From Ferrimonas senticii DSM 18821 (GTDB taxonomy: Bacteria; Pseudomonadota; Gammaproteobacteria; Enterobacterales; Shewanellaceae): a stretch of DNA of 64,000 bases. This document shows, piece after piece, positions 36,432 through 48,561 of this stretch. A model generated the notes under the pieces. That model was not told where the DNA came from, made no database searches, and saw nothing but the letters and a program-made list of their open reading frames with translations. The first letter of the stretch is position 1. The number at the start of each line of letters is the position of its first letter. The stretch lies in assembly GCF_000422665.1 (NCBI RefSeq), contig NZ_KE383898.1, positions 1 to 64,000 of the forward strand. Reading direction: 5' to 3'. The position numbers and the translations under genes were made by a program.

Positions 36432-37777
36432 TGCTGGAATTTTTGTGGAACGCCGGTGCCTTTATTGTTGCGATTGGCCTACTTATAACCATCCACGAAT
36501 ACGGTCACTTCTACGTTGCCCGTCGCTGCGGCGTCAAGGTTGAACGCTTCTGCATCGGCTTTGGCAAAACGCTGTGGCAACGAGTGGGCAATGATGGCAC
36601 CGAATACGCCATTGCGATGATCCCGCTGGGCGGTTACGTACGGATGCTTGATGGCCGCGTCAGTGACGTTGCTCCAGAGGATCAGCAATACGCCTTTGAT
36701 AAAAAGCCAGTGGGACAGCGGATGGCGATCGTTGCTGCCGGTCCATTGGCCAACTTTGCCCTAGCGTTAGTGCTGTGGTGGGGGCAGTATCTGCTGGGGG
36801 TACCATCGGTTAAGCCGTTGTTGGCTGAACCGGTGGCGCAATCGATAGCCGCCAACGCCCAATTGCCAAGCAATGCCCTGATTACTCACGTCGATGATAA
36901 AGCGGTTTCCACCTGGGAAGGGTTAACGGTCGCGCTGGCTAACCAGATTGGCGCCGATACCATTATGTTGACCTTAGATGTTGATGGTCAGCCACAGCGT
37001 TTCCAATTAAACACCCGCGATTGGAAAGTTGATCCCGATACCGAGTCGTTGACCAATAGCTTGGGTCTAAAGCTGTGGACACCGGCGATCACCATGACCT
37101 TAGCGATGGTCAGCGAAGAGGGTGCTGCTTACCAAGCCGGCATTCGCCAAGGCGATCGAATCACCGCTATCGATGGCCAAGTTGCCGATGATTGGTTCAA
37201 GTTGGTGGACTTGGTATCTGCCAGTGCCGATAAACCACTGCAGTTTACCGTTGAGCGTGATGGCGCTCGCATCGATTACCAAGTAACGCCCAAAGGCGTG
37301 GTCGAAAACGATCAACTGGTTGGTAAGATTGGTGTCGCCCCGACCCGCGAAGCGTGGCCTGAAAGCTTAAAAGTGACTCAGCAGTTTGGCCTGTTTGGGG
37401 CGCTGCAACAGGCCGCGCAGAAAACCTGGGACTTTTCGGTGCTGACGGTTGGCACTTTTGGCAAGCTGTTCACTGGCGATCTGGGGTTAGATAATTTGGG
37501 CGGGCCGATAACCATTGCCCAAGGGGCAGGGAACTCTGCCGGCTTTGGATTGGTCTACTTCCTAGGGTTTATGGCGGTTTTGTCGGTAAACCTTGGGATC
37601 ATCAACCTGTTCCCACTGCCAGTGCTTGATGGTGGTCACCTACTTTATTACGTTATAGAACTTTTCACCGGCAAACCGGTGCCTGAGAAGGTACAAGAGA
37701 TCGGTTTTCGGATTGGCTCGGCGCTGCTGTTGTTGTTAATGTCCTATGCCATTTTCAACGACTTCGCCCGACTATAG
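36431..37777 (+). CDS. rseP: Site-2 protease RseP
   Basis: Inner-membrane zinc metalloprotease that cleaves anti-sigma factor RseA after DegS to release sigma-E, and degrades signal-peptide remnants. The 448-residue product has the zinc motif ITIHEYGHFYVARRCGV, two periplasmic PDZ domains (about 120-300), and the C-terminal LFPLPVLDGGHLL with the third ligand. It stands directly before bamA, as in many gammaproteobacteria, linking envelope stress sensing to outer-membrane assembly. Confidence 0.96.
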   Translation: MLEFLWNAGAFIVAIGLLITIHEYGHFYVARRCGVKVERFCIGFGKTLWQRVGNDGTEYAIAMIPLGGYVRMLDGRVSDVAPEDQQYAFDKKPVGQRMAIVAAGPLANFALALVLWWGQYLLGVPSVKPLLAEPVAQSIAANAQLPSNALITHVDDKAVSTWEGLTVALANQIGADTIMLTLDVDGQPQRFQLNTRDWKVDPDTESLTNSLGLKLWTPAITMTLAMVSEEGAAYQAGIRQGDRITAIDGQVADDWFKLVDLVSASADKPLQFTVERDGARIDYQVTPKGVVENDQLVGKIGVAPTREAWPESLKVTQQFGLFGALQQAAQKTWDFSVLTVGTFGKLFTGDLGLDNLGGPITIAQGAGNSAGFGLVYFLGFMAVLSVNLGIINLFPLPVLDGGHLLYYVIELFTGKPVPEKVQEIGFRIGSALLLLLMSYAIFNDFARL

Positions 37778-37806
37778 GGACTTAGGAATAATAAGAACTC
37801 GCGGCT

Positions 37807-40275
37807 ATGAGACTGAATAAAATTATGGCGTCGATGTTGTTGCTCGGCGCCACCTTTAGCGGTGCCGGTCAAGCGGCAGGCTTCGAGCCCTTCGTTGTTG
37901 AAGACATTAAAATCGAGGGATTGCAACGGGTCGCACTGGGTGCAGCGTTGTTGAACTTGCCGGTAAAAGTTGGCGACACCCTAGATGCTGTTGCCCTACA
38001 AGGGGCGATCAAAACCCTTTATCGCTCGGCTAACTTTGAAGATGTTCAGGTGATCCGTGATGGCGGTACGCTGATTGTTAACGTGCGCGAACGTCCAACC
38101 ATTGCCAGCATCGATCTGGATGGCAACAAAGACATTAAAGATGAACAACTGCAAGAGAGCTTGCAGGGTTCCGGTATCAAGGTTGGTGAGTCGCTGGATC
38201 GCACCGTACTGACCGAGATTGAAAAAGGCCTGCAGGACTTTTACTACAGCGTTGGCAAATACAATGCCAAGGTGACGGCGCAGATCGTTAATTTGCCGCG
38301 TAACCGAGTTGAGCTGAAGTTAAAGTTCGATGAAGGTGATGCGGCTGAGATCATGCAGATCAACGTTGTCGGCAACAACGTTTACTCCGATGAAGAACTG
38401 CTGTCGCAGTTGCAACTAACCGACTACGTCGCTTGGTGGGATCTGTTTGGTCAACGCCGCTATCAAAAGCAGCAGTTGGAAGGGGATCTGGAAACCATCA
38501 CCTCCTACTACCAAGATCGTGGCTACATCAAGTTCAAAGTCGATTCGACTCAAGTGGCGATGACCCCAGATAAGAAGGGGTTGTACGTTACCATCAACGT
38601 TGATGAAGGCGAGCAGTACAACGTCAAAGAGGTCAAGCTTAGCGGCGATCTGTTAGAGAAGCGCGAACTGCTGGAATCTCTGGTGCCGTTAAAGCCCGGT
38701 GCCTTGTATAACGCCGCCGAGATCACCTACACCGAAGAGCTGATCAGCAAGTTCTTGGGGCGTTTCGGTTACGCCTATCCAACCGTGAAAACTTATCCGG
38801 AAATTGACGATGAAACCAACGAGGTCACCCTCAACATCAATGTCGAACCGGGCAAGCGAGTTTACGTACGTAACATCAACTTTAGCGGCAACACCGTTAC
38901 CAAAGATGAAGTATTGCGTCGTGAATTACGACAGATGGAAGGGGCGTGGCTCAACAGTCGCAATGTCGAACAGTCGGAATTTACCCTAAACCGACTGGGT
39001 TTCTTTGAAACTGTAGAAAGCAAAACCACCCCGGTACCGGGTACCGATGATCAGGTGGATGTTGATTTTGCCGTAAAAGAGCAGCCGTCTGGATCGTTTA
39101 ACTTTGGTGTTGGCTTTGGTACCGAAAGTGGCTTAAGCCTGCAGTTGGGGCTGTCGCAAAGTAACTTCTTCGGCACCGGTAACAGCGTTGGCATCAACGT
39201 TAATACCCAAGATTACTCCAAGGGCATCGATCTGTCGTTTACCGATCCGTACTTCACTCGCTACGGAGTGAGTGCTGGGGTAAATGTCTATTGGTCATCC
39301 TTTGACGCTGACGAATATTACCTAGAGTCCTATAAGAACGAATCCTATGGGGTGGCGTTCAACACCTCATGGCCGGTCAACGAATACAACCGCTTGGGCT
39401 TAGGCACCGCTTATCGTCACAACGAGTTGTCTGATACCAGCGATTACTTCCAGATTATCCAGTTCCGCAACATCTTTGGCGCAGAGCCGGATGAGAATTT
39501 GGTATTCGATAACTTTGAATTGAACGCTTACTGGAACCGCAGCACCCTGAACCGTGGTCAGTTTCCAACTGCCGGTAACAGTCAAAAGCTGTCTGGTAAG
39601 ATCACCACCCCTGGCAGTGACGCGGAATACTTTAAGCTGACCTTTGATCATAACTACTATCAGCCGCTCAATCGCCGACACAGCTGGGTCGTGCTGCTGC
39701 GTGGTCGCTTGGGCTACGCCAATGGTTATGGTACTGCCCCTGGTGGCGATCAGGTTCTGCCATTCTGGGAGAACTTCTACGCCGGTGGTAGCACCGTGCT
39801 GCGCGGCTTTGAGACTAACTCGGTGGGTCCGCGGCCAATCTACTTTGATTGCACTACGACTGGCAGCGGCGCCTCGCAAACCTGTGGCGAGCCGTATTCA
39901 GTGCGGGTTGAAGATGGCAGCGCCATTGGTGGTAACGCCATCGCTACCTTGTCAGCGGAACTGATTGTACCAACCCCATTCTTGGATGAGGCCTACAGCA
40001 ACAGCGTTCGTACCTCGCTGTTTGTTGATGCCGGTAACGTGTGGGATACCGAGTTTAATTACGACGCCTTAATCAATGACCCGATTATCGGCGAGGAGGC
40101 TCGAGCAAATATTGCGGATTATTCCGATCCAGCACGGATCCGCGCTTCCTATGGCTTGTCGGTGCAGTGGCTGTCGCCAATGGGGCCGATGGTGTTTAGC
40201 TTGGCTCGCCCAATTAAAGAGTACGAAGGCGACCGTGCCGAGGTGTTCTCATTCAATATTGGCCGCACCTTCTAA
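37807..40275 (+). CDS. bamA: Outer membrane assembly factor BamA
   Basis: The central essential subunit of the BAM complex that folds beta-barrel proteins into the outer membrane. The 822-residue product has a signal peptide (about 1-24, ending GQAAG), five POTRA domains (about 25-425, beginning [19 protein letters not shown]) and a 16-strand barrel (about 426-822). [14 protein letters not shown] is the conserved VRGF/Y lid motif of loop 6. The C-terminus FNIGRTF has the terminal aromatic. Length is close to the E. coli protein (810). Confidence 0.97.
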   Translation: MRLNKIMASMLLLGATFSGAGQAAGFEPFVVEDIKIEGLQRVALGAALLNLPVKVGDTLDAVALQGAIKTLYRSANFEDVQVIRDGGTLIVNVRERPTIASIDLDGNKDIKDEQLQESLQGSGIKVGESLDRTVLTEIEKGLQDFYYSVGKYNAKVTAQIVNLPRNRVELKLKFDEGDAAEIMQINVVGNNVYSDEELLSQLQLTDYVAWWDLFGQRRYQKQQLEGDLETITSYYQDRGYIKFKVDSTQVAMTPDKKGLYVTINVDEGEQYNVKEVKLSGDLLEKRELLESLVPLKPGALYNAAEITYTEELISKFLGRFGYAYPTVKTYPEIDDETNEVTLNINVEPGKRVYVRNINFSGNTVTKDEVLRRELRQMEGAWLNSRNVEQSEFTLNRLGFFETVESKTTPVPGTDDQVDVDFAVKEQPSGSFNFGVGFGTESGLSLQLGLSQSNFFGTGNSVGINVNTQDYSKGIDLSFTDPYFTRYGVSAGVNVYWSSFDADEYYLESYKNESYGVAFNTSWPVNEYNRLGLGTAYRHNELSDTSDYFQIIQFRNIFGAEPDENLVFDNFELNAYWNRSTLNRGQFPTAGNSQKLSGKITTPGSDAEYFKLTFDHNYYQPLNRRHSWVVLLRGRLGYANGYGTAPGGDQVLPFWENFYAGGSTVLRGFETNSVGPRPIYFDCTTTGSGASQTCGEPYSVRVEDGSAIGGNAIATLSAELIVPTPFLDEAYSNSVRTSLFVDAGNVWDTEFNYDALINDPIIGEEARANIADYSDPARIRASYGLSVQWLSPMGPMVFSLARPIKEYEGDRAEVFSFNIGRTF

Positions 40276-40319
40276 GCGCGGTTTGCAATTTATAAAATCA
40301 GAAAAACAGGAGTTATCAC

Positions 40320-40823
40320 ATGAAGAAAATCATTGCTACCGCGGCGCTGGTACTGGCGACTTTGGCCCCAGCGGCACAGGCGGCGCAAAAGATTGCGGTT
40401 ATCAATATGCAAGGCTTAGTGGCCCAGCATCCAAACGCTGAAGGTCTGCAACAGCGGGTGCAAGACGCCTTTGCTGAGCGCGTGACCGAGATGCAAAAGA
40501 TGCAAGAGCAAGGCATCGAGATGCAGCAGAAACTGGAAAAAGACGGCGCCATGATGTCCGCCGATCAGCGCACCGAGATCGAGCGCAAGATGCAGTCGCT
40601 GCAAGCCGATATGCAGTTGAAAGGTAAAGCACTGCAAGAAGATATGCAGAAAAAAGGTCAGGAAGAGCAGCGTGTGATCCTGATGGAAATTGGCAAGGCG
40701 GTAGAAAAAGTAGCCAAAGCTGAAGGCTACGACATCGTTTTGGAAGCGCGTAGCGTGATGTGGGCGGATGAGTCCAACAATATCTCTGCTAAGGTTTTGG
40801 AAGCGGTTCAACAAGGCAACTAA
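40320..40823 (+). CDS. skp: Periplasmic chaperone Skp (OmpH)
   Basis: A trimeric jellyfish-shaped holdase that carries unfolded outer-membrane proteins to BamA. The 167-residue product has a signal peptide (about 1-21, APAAQAA), a short beta core starting KIAVINMQGLV, and a long Gln/Lys/Met-rich helical tentacle region (about 45-125). CAGGAGTT precedes the ATG. Position between bamA and lpxD is conserved. Confidence 0.94.
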   Translation: MKKIIATAALVLATLAPAAQAAQKIAVINMQGLVAQHPNAEGLQQRVQDAFAERVTEMQKMQEQGIEMQQKLEKDGAMMSADQRTEIERKMQSLQADMQLKGKALQEDMQKKGQEEQRVILMEIGKAVEKVAKAEGYDIVLEARSVMWADESNNISAKVLEAVQQGN

Positions 40824-40829
40824 TCCACT

Positions 40830-41867
40830 ATGAAATCTCTGTCCTTGGCGCAGCTTGCTGACGCCTTGGGCGCGCGCCTACAAGGCAACGGCGACACCCT
40901 CATCGAGGGTGTCGCTACGTTAGAGCGTGCCCAAACCGGTCAAATTGGCTTTTTGGCCAATCCGAAATATCGTTCACAGCTGGCGTCTACCAAGGCATCA
41001 GCTGTGTTGCTGTCTGAGGCCAACGCCGAAGGCTTTGCTGGCAATGCCCTGGTGATTGCCGATCCGTATGTGGCGTTTGCCCGAGTGGCGCAGATGTTGG
41101 ATACCACCCCAGCGCAAGCCAACGAAATTCATTCCACAGCGGTGATTGCCGACTCGGCGCAGCTGGGTCAGGGCGTTCGCATCGGTGCCAATGCGGTGAT
41201 CGAAGCGGATGCGGTGATTGGCGCTAACACCCAAATTGGTCCGGGTTGTGTTGTCGGTCAAGGGGCAACTTTGGGAGCCGATAGCCGTTTGTGGGCGAAC
41301 GTTACGCTTTACCATGGCGTGGTGGTGGGTGACCGCTGTATCATTCACGCCGGCAGCGTGATTGGCTCTGACGGTTTCGGTTACGCCAACGAAAAAGGCA
41401 ACTGGATTAAGATCCCGCAAACCGGTCGAGTTGTGATTGGCAATGACGTTGAGATTGGTGCCAACACCTGTATCGACCGCGGTGCCATTGATGACACCAT
41501 TATTGAAGATGGTTGCATCATCGATAACTTGGTGCAGATTGCCCATAACGACGTCATCGGTGCCCATAGCGCGATTGCTGGAGCGACGGTTGTTGCTGGC
41601 AGTACTAAGATTGGTCACCACTGTATTATTGGTGGTAATAGCGCCATCGCCGGTCACATCGAATTGGCACCGGGCACTCATATCAATGGCATGAGTGGCG
41701 TTACCGGAAGCATCGATAAACCGGGGCTGTATGGTTCGATCCCGCCGCTGCAAGACGCCAAAACCTGGCGCAAGAACAGTGTGCGCATGCGTCAGCTGGA
41801 CGATATGTATCGCCGCTTGCGTGCGCTTGAGAAACAACTGGCGAATGACGCCGACGACGCTAAGTAA
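40830..41867 (+). CDS. lpxD: UDP-3-O-acyl-glucosamine N-acyltransferase
   Basis: Third step of lipid A synthesis, adding the N-linked hydroxyacyl chain from ACP. The 345-residue product has a uridine-binding N-domain (LSLAQLADALGARLQG), a hexapeptide left-handed beta-helix (about 100-310), and the conserved SVIGSDGFGYANEKG block. IAHNDVIGAHSAIAGATVVAG includes the catalytic-site histidine region. Seven bases from skp. Confidence 0.97.
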   Translation: MKSLSLAQLADALGARLQGNGDTLIEGVATLERAQTGQIGFLANPKYRSQLASTKASAVLLSEANAEGFAGNALVIADPYVAFARVAQMLDTTPAQANEIHSTAVIADSAQLGQGVRIGANAVIEADAVIGANTQIGPGCVVGQGATLGADSRLWANVTLYHGVVVGDRCIIHAGSVIGSDGFGYANEKGNWIKIPQTGRVVIGNDVEIGANTCIDRGAIDDTIIEDGCIIDNLVQIAHNDVIGAHSAIAGATVVAGSTKIGHHCIIGGNSAIAGHIELAPGTHINGMSGVTGSIDKPGLYGSIPPLQDAKTWRKNSVRMRQLDDMYRRLRALEKQLANDADDAK

Positions 41868-41897
41868 ATAATGAGTAACGCTTCAAAGGAGAACGCG

Positions 41898-42347
41898 ATG
41901 TCCGAATCTGTAAGCACCATGGACGTAAACGCGATCCTGGAATACCTGCCGCACCGCCACCCGTTTATGTTGGTGGATCGAGTATTGGATTACACCGCCG
42001 GTGAACGCCTGACTGCGCGCAAGAACGTCAGCTACAACGAGCCGTTCTTCCCTGGTCACTTCCCGCAGGCACCGATTATGCCGGGGGTGCTGATCCTAGA
42101 AGCGCTGGCGCAGGCCTCTGCTATTTTGGCGTTTAAAACCTACGGTAAGCAGGAAAATAGTCTGTATCTGTTCGCTGGTATCGATAACGCTCGCTTTAAA
42201 CGCCAAGTGGTACCAGGTGACACCCTGACCCTTGAAGTGGAATTTGTTAAAGAACGCCGTGGCATCGGTTTTTACAGCTGCCAAGCGTTGGTTGACGGCC
42301 AAGTAGTCTGCAGCGCCGATCTGATGTGCGCCAAACGAGAGATGTAA
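41898..42347 (+). CDS. fabZ: 3-hydroxyacyl-ACP dehydratase FabZ
   Basis: Dehydrates 3-hydroxyacyl-ACP in fatty acid elongation and competes with LpxA for the same substrate pool. The 149-residue hotdog protein has [16 protein letters not shown] with the catalytic histidine, [20 protein letters not shown] with the catalytic glutamate, and the [11 protein letters not shown] motif. ATG 41898 has AAAGGAGA at a proper distance; ATG 41871 is rejected. Confidence 0.97.
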   Translation: MSESVSTMDVNAILEYLPHRHPFMLVDRVLDYTAGERLTARKNVSYNEPFFPGHFPQAPIMPGVLILEALAQASAILAFKTYGKQENSLYLFAGIDNARFKRQVVPGDTLTLEVEFVKERRGIGFYSCQALVDGQVVCSADLMCAKREM

Positions 42348-42351
42348 ATCA

Positions 42352-43125
42352 GTGATTAGCGAACACGCGTTAGTACACCCAGAGGCTAAAATTGGCGCCA
42401 ACGTCGAGATTGGCCCGTTTAGTTACATCGGCCCAGGGGTTGAGATCGGCGATGACTGCTGGATTGGCAGCCACGTGGTGATTAAAGGCCCTGCCAAGAT
42501 TGGCAAAGGCAATAAGTTCTTCCAATTCAGCTCGATCGGTGAAGATTGTCAGGATAAGAAGTTCAAGGCCGATGAGGTGACTTGGCTTGAGATCGGCGAC
42601 AACAACATCTTCCGTGAATGTTGTACCGTCCATCGTGGCACCACTCAGGACAACAGTTTGACCAAGATCGGTTCCAACAACCTGTTTATGGCCTATACCC
42701 ACGTGGCCCATGACTGCATCGTTGGCAACAACGTGATCCTGGCCAACAACGCCTCTATTGCCGGCCACGTAAAAGTGGACGACTGGGCGATTTTGGGTGG
42801 CATGACCGGCGTCCATCAGTTCGTTCATATCGGCGCTCACGCCTTTACTGCAGGCTGCTCATTGGTGCTGCAAGACGTGCCGCCGTACGTGATGGTGTCT
42901 GGTCAAAGCGCGGCGCCACGAGCGATCAACTCCGAGGGCTTGAAGCGTCGCCAGTTCTCGAAAGAGACCATTTTAGCGATCCGTCGTGCTTACAAGGTGC
43001 TGTACCGCAGTGGTTTAACCTCCGCTGAAGCGTTGACTGAGATCCGAGCCATCGCCGCAGAGCATCCAGAAGTGGCGTGCATGGCCGATTTCGTTGAAGG
43101 CTCTGGCCGAGGCATTGTTCGCTAA
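42352..43125 (+). CDS. lpxA: UDP-N-acetylglucosamine O-acyltransferase
   Basis: First step of lipid A synthesis, transferring a 3-hydroxyacyl chain from ACP to UDP-GlcNAc. The 257-residue beta-helix enzyme contains [21 protein letters not shown] with the catalytic histidine nearby (THVAHDC), [17 protein letters not shown], and [10 protein letters not shown]. It starts with GTG four bases after fabZ and its stop overlaps lpxB (TAATG). Confidence 0.97.
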   Translation: MISEHALVHPEAKIGANVEIGPFSYIGPGVEIGDDCWIGSHVVIKGPAKIGKGNKFFQFSSIGEDCQDKKFKADEVTWLEIGDNNIFRECCTVHRGTTQDNSLTKIGSNNLFMAYTHVAHDCIVGNNVILANNASIAGHVKVDDWAILGGMTGVHQFVHIGAHAFTAGCSLVLQDVPPYVMVSGQSAAPRAINSEGLKRRQFSKETILAIRRAYKVLYRSGLTSAEALTEIRAIAAEHPEVACMADFVEGSGRGIVR

Positions 43126-44285
43126 TGAGCCAAGCGCTCACTTTTGCTGTTGTCGCCGGGGAACTCTCCGGCGATATTTTAGGTGCCGGTTTAATTCGCG
43201 CCCTAAAAGCCAAACACCCGAATGCCAGTTTCGTTGGTATCGGCGGCCCATTGATGCAAGCCGAAGGCCTTGAAAGCCTGTATCCGCTGGAAGACTTGGC
43301 GGTGATGGGGTTAGTGGAAGTACTTGGCCGCTTGCCGCGTCTGCTGCAGATCAAAAAAGGCCTGATTGCCGAGCTAACTCAGCGCCAACCGGATTGTTAT
43401 ATCGGCATCGACGCCCCAGATTTTAATCTGCGGATTGAACTGGCGTTGAAGCAAGCGGGCATTCCGACGGTGCACTACGTTAGCCCGTCGGTGTGGGCGT
43501 GGCGACCAAAGCGGATCTTCAAGATCGCCAAGGCTACCGATCAGGTGTTGGCGTTGCTGCCGTTTGAAAAGGCCTTTTACGATCAGTATCAGGTTAACTG
43601 CTGCTTTGTCGGCCATACCTTGGCGGATGAGATCCCGGTTGAGATCGACACTCAGGCGGCGCGTGCTGAGCTTGGCATTAAGGGTAATGCCAAAGTGTTG
43701 GCACTGCTGCCAGGCAGCCGTGGCGGCGAGATGAGCCGCATTGGCCCAACCTTCTTAGAGTGTGCCCAGCGTCTTAATCAGCAGCACCCTGATCTGCAAA
43801 TTGTGGTGCCGCTGGCGAATGAGCATCGCCGCGCTCAGCTTGAGCAGCTACTCGGTGCGATGGCAAACCCGCCAACACTGACCTTGGTGGACGGTAACTC
43901 CCGTACCGTGATGATGGCGGCCGATGCGATTATGCTGGCTTCCGGCACCGCCACCTTGGAAGCGATGCTGTGCAAAAAGCCGATGGTGGTGGCCTACAAG
44001 ATTGCGCCGTTAAGCTATCGGATTGCCACCGGCCTGAAACTGATGTTGATTGAGCGTTACAGCCTGCCGAACCTGTTGGGTAAGCATTACTTTAACGATC
44101 AAGACTTGGTGCCGGAGTTTATCCAGCACGACTGCACCGCCGATAATCTGGTACCGGCGATTGAATCGCGTCTGTACGACGATCACAGCGCGGTGGTGGC
44201 CAAGTTCACCGAGCTGCATCAGCAGATCCGCTGTAATGCCTCCGCCCGTGCCGCCGATGCGGTGCTTGAATTGATCCAACCATAA
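43125..44285 (+). CDS. lpxB: Lipid A disaccharide synthase
   Basis: Joins UDP-2,3-diacylglucosamine and lipid X to form the lipid A disaccharide; a GT19 peripheral membrane enzyme. The 386-residue product has [45 protein letters not shown], and [35 protein letters not shown] is the sugar-nucleotide region. It overlaps lpxA by one base. Confidence 0.97.
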   Translation: MSQALTFAVVAGELSGDILGAGLIRALKAKHPNASFVGIGGPLMQAEGLESLYPLEDLAVMGLVEVLGRLPRLLQIKKGLIAELTQRQPDCYIGIDAPDFNLRIELALKQAGIPTVHYVSPSVWAWRPKRIFKIAKATDQVLALLPFEKAFYDQYQVNCCFVGHTLADEIPVEIDTQAARAELGIKGNAKVLALLPGSRGGEMSRIGPTFLECAQRLNQQHPDLQIVVPLANEHRRAQLEQLLGAMANPPTLTLVDGNSRTVMMAADAIMLASGTATLEAMLCKKPMVVAYKIAPLSYRIATGLKLMLIERYSLPNLLGKHYFNDQDLVPEFIQHDCTADNLVPAIESRLYDDHSAVVAKFTELHQQIRCNASARAADAVLELIQP

Positions 44286-44295
44286 GAGAATAACC

Positions 44296-44865
44296 ATGCT
44301 GATTGCCGGTGTTGATGAAGTGGGCCGTGGCCCACTGGTGGGCGATGTGGTTACCGCAGCGGTGATCCTCGATCCCAATAACCCGATTGAGGGACTAGCG
44401 GACTCGAAAAAGTTGTCCGAGAAAAAGCGCTTGGCACTGTTTGCTGAGATCAAGCAAAAGGCGCTGGCGTGGTCCGTGGCTCGTGCCAGCGTGGCCGAGA
44501 TTGACCAGCTGAACATCCTGCACGCCACCATGTTGGCGATGACTCGGGCGGTTGAAGGTTTGTCGGTGCGGCCCGATCTGGTGCGTATCGATGGCAACCG
44601 TTGTCCTGACTTAGGCGATCTGCCCGCTGAAGCGATCGTCAAAGGCGATAGTAAAGAGCCGGCGATCAGTGCCGCCTCGATCCTTGCCAAAGTGGTCCGC
44701 GACCAAGAGATGGTCGAGCTGGACGCTCGTTACCCGCAATACGGTTTTGCTGGCCATAAAGGCTACCCAACCAAGGCGCATATGGAAGCGCTGGCCGAGC
44801 ACGGTGCTATCGCTGAGCATCGTCGTAGTTTCAGACCGGTGCGTAAGGCGCTTGGACTGGAGTAA
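44296..44865 (+). CDS. rnhB: Ribonuclease HII
   Basis: Removes ribonucleotides misincorporated in DNA and RNA in RNA:DNA hybrids. The 189-residue product has the active-site acidic residues in [25 protein letters not shown] and [12 protein letters not shown]. The [14 protein letters not shown] motif near the C-terminus is typical of HII. Last gene before a strong terminator. Confidence 0.96.
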   Translation: MLIAGVDEVGRGPLVGDVVTAAVILDPNNPIEGLADSKKLSEKKRLALFAEIKQKALAWSVARASVAEIDQLNILHATMLAMTRAVEGLSVRPDLVRIDGNRCPDLGDLPAEAIVKGDSKEPAISAASILAKVVRDQEMVELDARYPQYGFAGHKGYPTKAHMEALAEHGAIAEHRRSFRPVRKALGLE

Positions 44866-44885
44866 TCCCCAAGCTTGTCACTAGA

Positions 44886-44920
44886 AACCGACTCCGCTTC
44901 CTCGCCGAGTCGGTTTTTTT
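44886..44920 (+). terminator. Terminator after rnhB
   Basis: AACCGACTC (44886-44894) pairs with GAGTCGGTT (44907-44915), followed by a long T-run. Confidence 0.9.
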
Positions 44921-45034
44921 ATGCCGACTAACGGACTGATTTAACTCTTGCCATAGCTGCCAACACCCCCAACAACTGCTATCATCCGCGGTTACCCCAA
45001 AGTTTTCTCCGTTTTCTCGATAACGCCTGTTTTC

Positions 45035-48000
45035 ATGACCGATCCCAAGTTCGTCCATCTCCGAGTTCACACCGACTTTTCGATGGTGGATGGCCTGCCG
45101 AAAGTAAAATCCCTGATGTCCCGCACCGCGGAGCTGGGGATGCCTGCCATCGCCATTACCGATATGACCAACCTTTGCGGCTTGGTGAAGTTCTATGGCG
45201 GTGCCCATGAGAATGGCATCAAGCCGATCGTTGGCGCGGACTTTTGGGTACAGACCCCAGAGTTGCCAAAAGAGCAGTTTCGCATCACCTGCTTGGCGAT
45301 GAACAACCAAGGTTACGCCAACGTCACTGAACTTATCAGCCGTGCTTACCTGCGCGGCCACGTCGGCGGTCGGCCAATTCTGGATAAGCAGTGGTTGGCC
45401 GAAAATGGCGAAGGGGTGATTGTCCTTTCTGGTGGCAAAGATGGTGATGTCGGTAAAGCGTTGGTTAAAGGCAACGATGCCTTGGCGAATAGCTTGGTTA
45501 GTTTTTACCAGCAGCACTTCCCAGATCGCTACTATCTGGAGCTGCTGCGCACTGGCCGTGCCGATGAAGACACCTATCTGCATGGGGCAATGGCGCTGGC
45601 CACTGCGCTCGAGTTACCGGTGGTGGCCACCAACGAGGTGGTGTTCCTGCATAAAGAGCAGTTTGAGAACCACGAAATCCGAGTTTGTATCCACGATGGC
45701 TACCCGCTGGATGACGCCCGCCGGCCGCGACTCTACTCTGAACAGCAGTACCTGCGCAGTGAGGAGGAGATGTGTGAGCTGTTTGCTGACATCCCCGAAG
45801 CGCTGCAAAACTCGGTGGAGATCGCCAAGCGCTGTAACGTTACCGTGCGTTTGGGCGAATACTTCCTGCCAGACTTCCCCACCGGCGACCTGAAAATCGA
45901 AGATTTTTTGGTGAAGGTGTCGCAAGACGGCTTGGAAGAGCGGCTTGAGTTTTTGTTTCCTGATCCTGCCGTGCGCGCCGAACGCCGTCCAGAATACGAC
46001 GACCGCTTGATGATCGAGCTGGAAGTAATTAACAACATGGGGTTCCCTGGTTACTTCCTGATCGTAATGGAGTTTATTCAGTGGTCTAAGGACAACAACA
46101 TTCCGGTGGGGCCGGGTCGTGGTTCTGGTGCCGGTTCGTTGGTGGCCTATGCCCTGAAAATTACCGATCTCGATCCCCTTGAATACGATCTGCTGTTCGA
46201 ACGCTTCTTGAACCCAGAACGGGTATCGATGCCCGATTTCGACGTCGATTTCTGTATGGATCGCCGCGATGAGGTGATTGATCACACTGCTGAGTTGTAC
46301 GGCCGTGATGCGGTATCGCAGATTATTACCTTCGGTACCTTGGCGGCGAAAGCTGCGGTACGCGACGTTGGCCGCGTACTTGGCCACCCGTTTGGTTTTG
46401 TAAACCGGATCACCAACCTGATCCCGGGCGATCCGGGCATGACCTTGAGCAAAGCGTTCGAGGTTGAGCCGGCGCTGACCGAGGTGTACGACCGCGATGA
46501 AGAGGTGCGTAACCTTATCGACATCGCCAAGGCGCTGGAAGGCACTACCCGTAACGCCGGTAAACACGCCGGTGGTGTGGTAATTGCGCCAACCAAGATC
46601 ACCGATTTTGCGCCGCTGTACTGCGATGACGAGGGCAAAAACCCGGTAACCCAGTTTGATAAGAACGACGTTGAATACGCCGGTTTGGTGAAGTTCGACT
46701 TCTTGGGCCTGCGTACCTTAACCATCATCCAGTGGGCGCTGGATATGCTTAACCCCGCGCTGGAGCAGGAAGGTAAAGCGCCGGTGCGGATTGAATCGAT
46801 CCCGCTGACCGATCAGAAAAGTTTCGACATGCTGCAGCGCAGCGAAACCACTGCGGTGTTCCAGCTGGAATCTCGCGGCATGAAAGAGCTGATCAGCCGC
46901 CTAAAGCCCGACTGCTTCGAAGATATGATCGCACTGGTGGCGCTGTTCCGTCCGGGGCCACTGCAATCGGGGATGGTAGATAACTTTATCGACCGTAAAC
47001 ACGGCCGCGAGGCGATCTCCTACCCGGATGAAACCTGGCAGCACGAGTCACTTAAGCCGATTTTGGATCCAACCTACGGCATTATTCTCTATCAAGAGCA
47101 GGTGATGCAGATCGCCCAGACCCTGTCCGGCTACACCTTGGGCGGCGCCGATATGTTGCGTCGTGCCATGGGTAAGAAAAAGCCGGAGGAGATGGCCAAG
47201 CAGCGCGCCACCTTCGAGCAGGGCGCTATCGACAACGGCGTTGATGGCGAGCTGGCGATGAAGATCTTCGACTTGGTGGAGAAATTCGCCGGTTACGGCT
47301 TTAACAAATCCCACTCCGCCGCTTACGCTTTGGTGTCCTACCAAACGCTGTGGATGAAGGCGCATTACCCAGCCTATTTTATGGCGGCGGTAATGTCGGC
47401 GGATATGGACAACACCGATAAGGTGGTGACCTTGGTGGATGAGTGCAACCGCATGGGACTGCCGGTATTGCCGCCGGATGTGAACCAAGGGTTGTACAAG
47501 TTCAACGTCAACGAGCAAAAGCAGATCGTTTACGGCATTGGTGCCATCAAAGGGGTCGGTGAGGGCCCAGTGGCGGAGATCCTCGCTGCCCGTGAACGTG
47601 GCGGTAACTTTATTGACCTGTTTGACTTCTGTAACCGCATCGATCTGAAAAAGGTTAACCGGCGCACCTTGGAAAACCTTATTCGTGCCGGGGCGCTGGA
47701 CAACCTTGGGCCACGTTTGGCCGATGGCAATCCGCACCGCGCCTGTTTGATGGCAACCTTGGATGAAGCGATCCGCTCGGCGGCGCAAAACGCCCGCAAC
47801 GTCGCCCAGGGGATTGATGATCTTTTTGGCTCTTTGACCCCAGAGCCAGAGCAAGCCCACAGCGCCTTTGCCAAGGTGCCGCCATACTCGGATCAAGAGT
47901 GGCTTAAAGGCGAAAAAGAGACCCTTGGTTTGTACCTGACTGGTCACCCGATCAATCAGTACTTAAAAGAGTTTAAAAAGATGGGCACCACCCGCATTCG

Positions 48001-48532
48001 TGATGCGGTGCCAACCGGTCGTGGCCGTACCGCCAAGATCGCCGGGCTGGTGATCGCCTCGCGGGTGATGATCACCAAGAAGGGCTCGAAGATGGGGATT
48101 GTCACCCTCGATGACGGCTCCGAGCGGATGGACATGACCTTGTTCGCTGAGGGCGTTGAGCAGTACGGCGAGCTGATCGGTACCGATAATATTGTGGTGG
48201 TTGAGGGAGAGGTCAGCTTTGATCATTTCAACGGCGGCAATAAACTGTCGGCCCGTGAAGTGCTTAGCATCGGTCAGGCGCGTGAACGTCATGGCAAAGC
48301 GGTGGTGTTAACGTTACAACAATCGCTGGCGACACCACAGCTGCTAGAGCAGCTTAAAGGGTTGCTGGCAGAACACGGTAATGGCGCTTGCCCAGTGCAG
48401 ATCCATTATCAGCGTGAGGATGCCCACGGGGTATTGCAACTTGGCGATAGCTATCGGATCCTCCCAGCAGATGAATTACTTACGTCATTGCAAAAGCTGC
48501 TAGGACAGCAGCAGGTTGCGATGACTTTCTGA
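45035..48532 (+). CDS. dnaE: DNA polymerase III alpha subunit
   Basis: The replicative polymerase catalytic subunit, 1165 residues (E. coli 1160). The N-terminal PHP domain begins [20 protein letters not shown]. The palm domain has [16 protein letters not shown], the catalytic aspartates in [15 protein letters not shown], and the third in [23 protein letters not shown] and [19 protein letters not shown] mark fingers and helix-hairpin-helix parts. An OB fold (about 985-1070, [19 protein letters not shown]) and a tau-binding tail follow. Transcribed with accA. Confidence 0.98.
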   Translation: MTDPKFVHLRVHTDFSMVDGLPKVKSLMSRTAELGMPAIAITDMTNLCGLVKFYGGAHENGIKPIVGADFWVQTPELPKEQFRITCLAMNNQGYANVTELISRAYLRGHVGGRPILDKQWLAENGEGVIVLSGGKDGDVGKALVKGNDALANSLVSFYQQHFPDRYYLELLRTGRADEDTYLHGAMALATALELPVVATNEVVFLHKEQFENHEIRVCIHDGYPLDDARRPRLYSEQQYLRSEEEMCELFADIPEALQNSVEIAKRCNVTVRLGEYFLPDFPTGDLKIEDFLVKVSQDGLEERLEFLFPDPAVRAERRPEYDDRLMIELEVINNMGFPGYFLIVMEFIQWSKDNNIPVGPGRGSGAGSLVAYALKITDLDPLEYDLLFERFLNPERVSMPDFDVDFCMDRRDEVIDHTAELYGRDAVSQIITFGTLAAKAAVRDVGRVLGHPFGFVNRITNLIPGDPGMTLSKAFEVEPALTEVYDRDEEVRNLIDIAKALEGTTRNAGKHAGGVVIAPTKITDFAPLYCDDEGKNPVTQFDKNDVEYAGLVKFDFLGLRTLTIIQWALDMLNPALEQEGKAPVRIESIPLTDQKSFDMLQRSETTAVFQLESRGMKELISRLKPDCFEDMIALVALFRPGPLQSGMVDNFIDRKHGREAISYPDETWQHESLKPILDPTYGIILYQEQVMQIAQTLSGYTLGGADMLRRAMGKKKPEEMAKQRATFEQGAIDNGVDGELAMKIFDLVEKFAGYGFNKSHSAAYALVSYQTLWMKAHYPAYFMAAVMSADMDNTDKVVTLVDECNRMGLPVLPPDVNQGLYKFNVNEQKQIVYGIGAIKGVGEGPVAEILAARERGGNFIDLFDFCNRIDLKKVNRRTLENLIRAGALDNLGPRLADGNPHRACLMATLDEAIRSAAQNARNVAQGIDDLFGSLTPEPEQAHSAFAKVPPYSDQEWLKGEKETLGLYLTGHPINQYLKEFKKMGTTRIRDAVPTGRGRTAKIAGLVIASRVMITKKGSKMGIVTLDDGSERMDMTLFAEGVEQYGELIGTDNIVVVEGEVSFDHFNGGNKLSAREVLSIGQARERHGKAVVLTLQQSLATPQLLEQLKGLLAEHGNGACPVQIHYQREDAHGVLQLGDSYRILPADELLTSLQKLLGQQQVAMTF

Positions 48533-48561
48533 TGAGCCTTGAACGGCGACGAGAAGAGAAT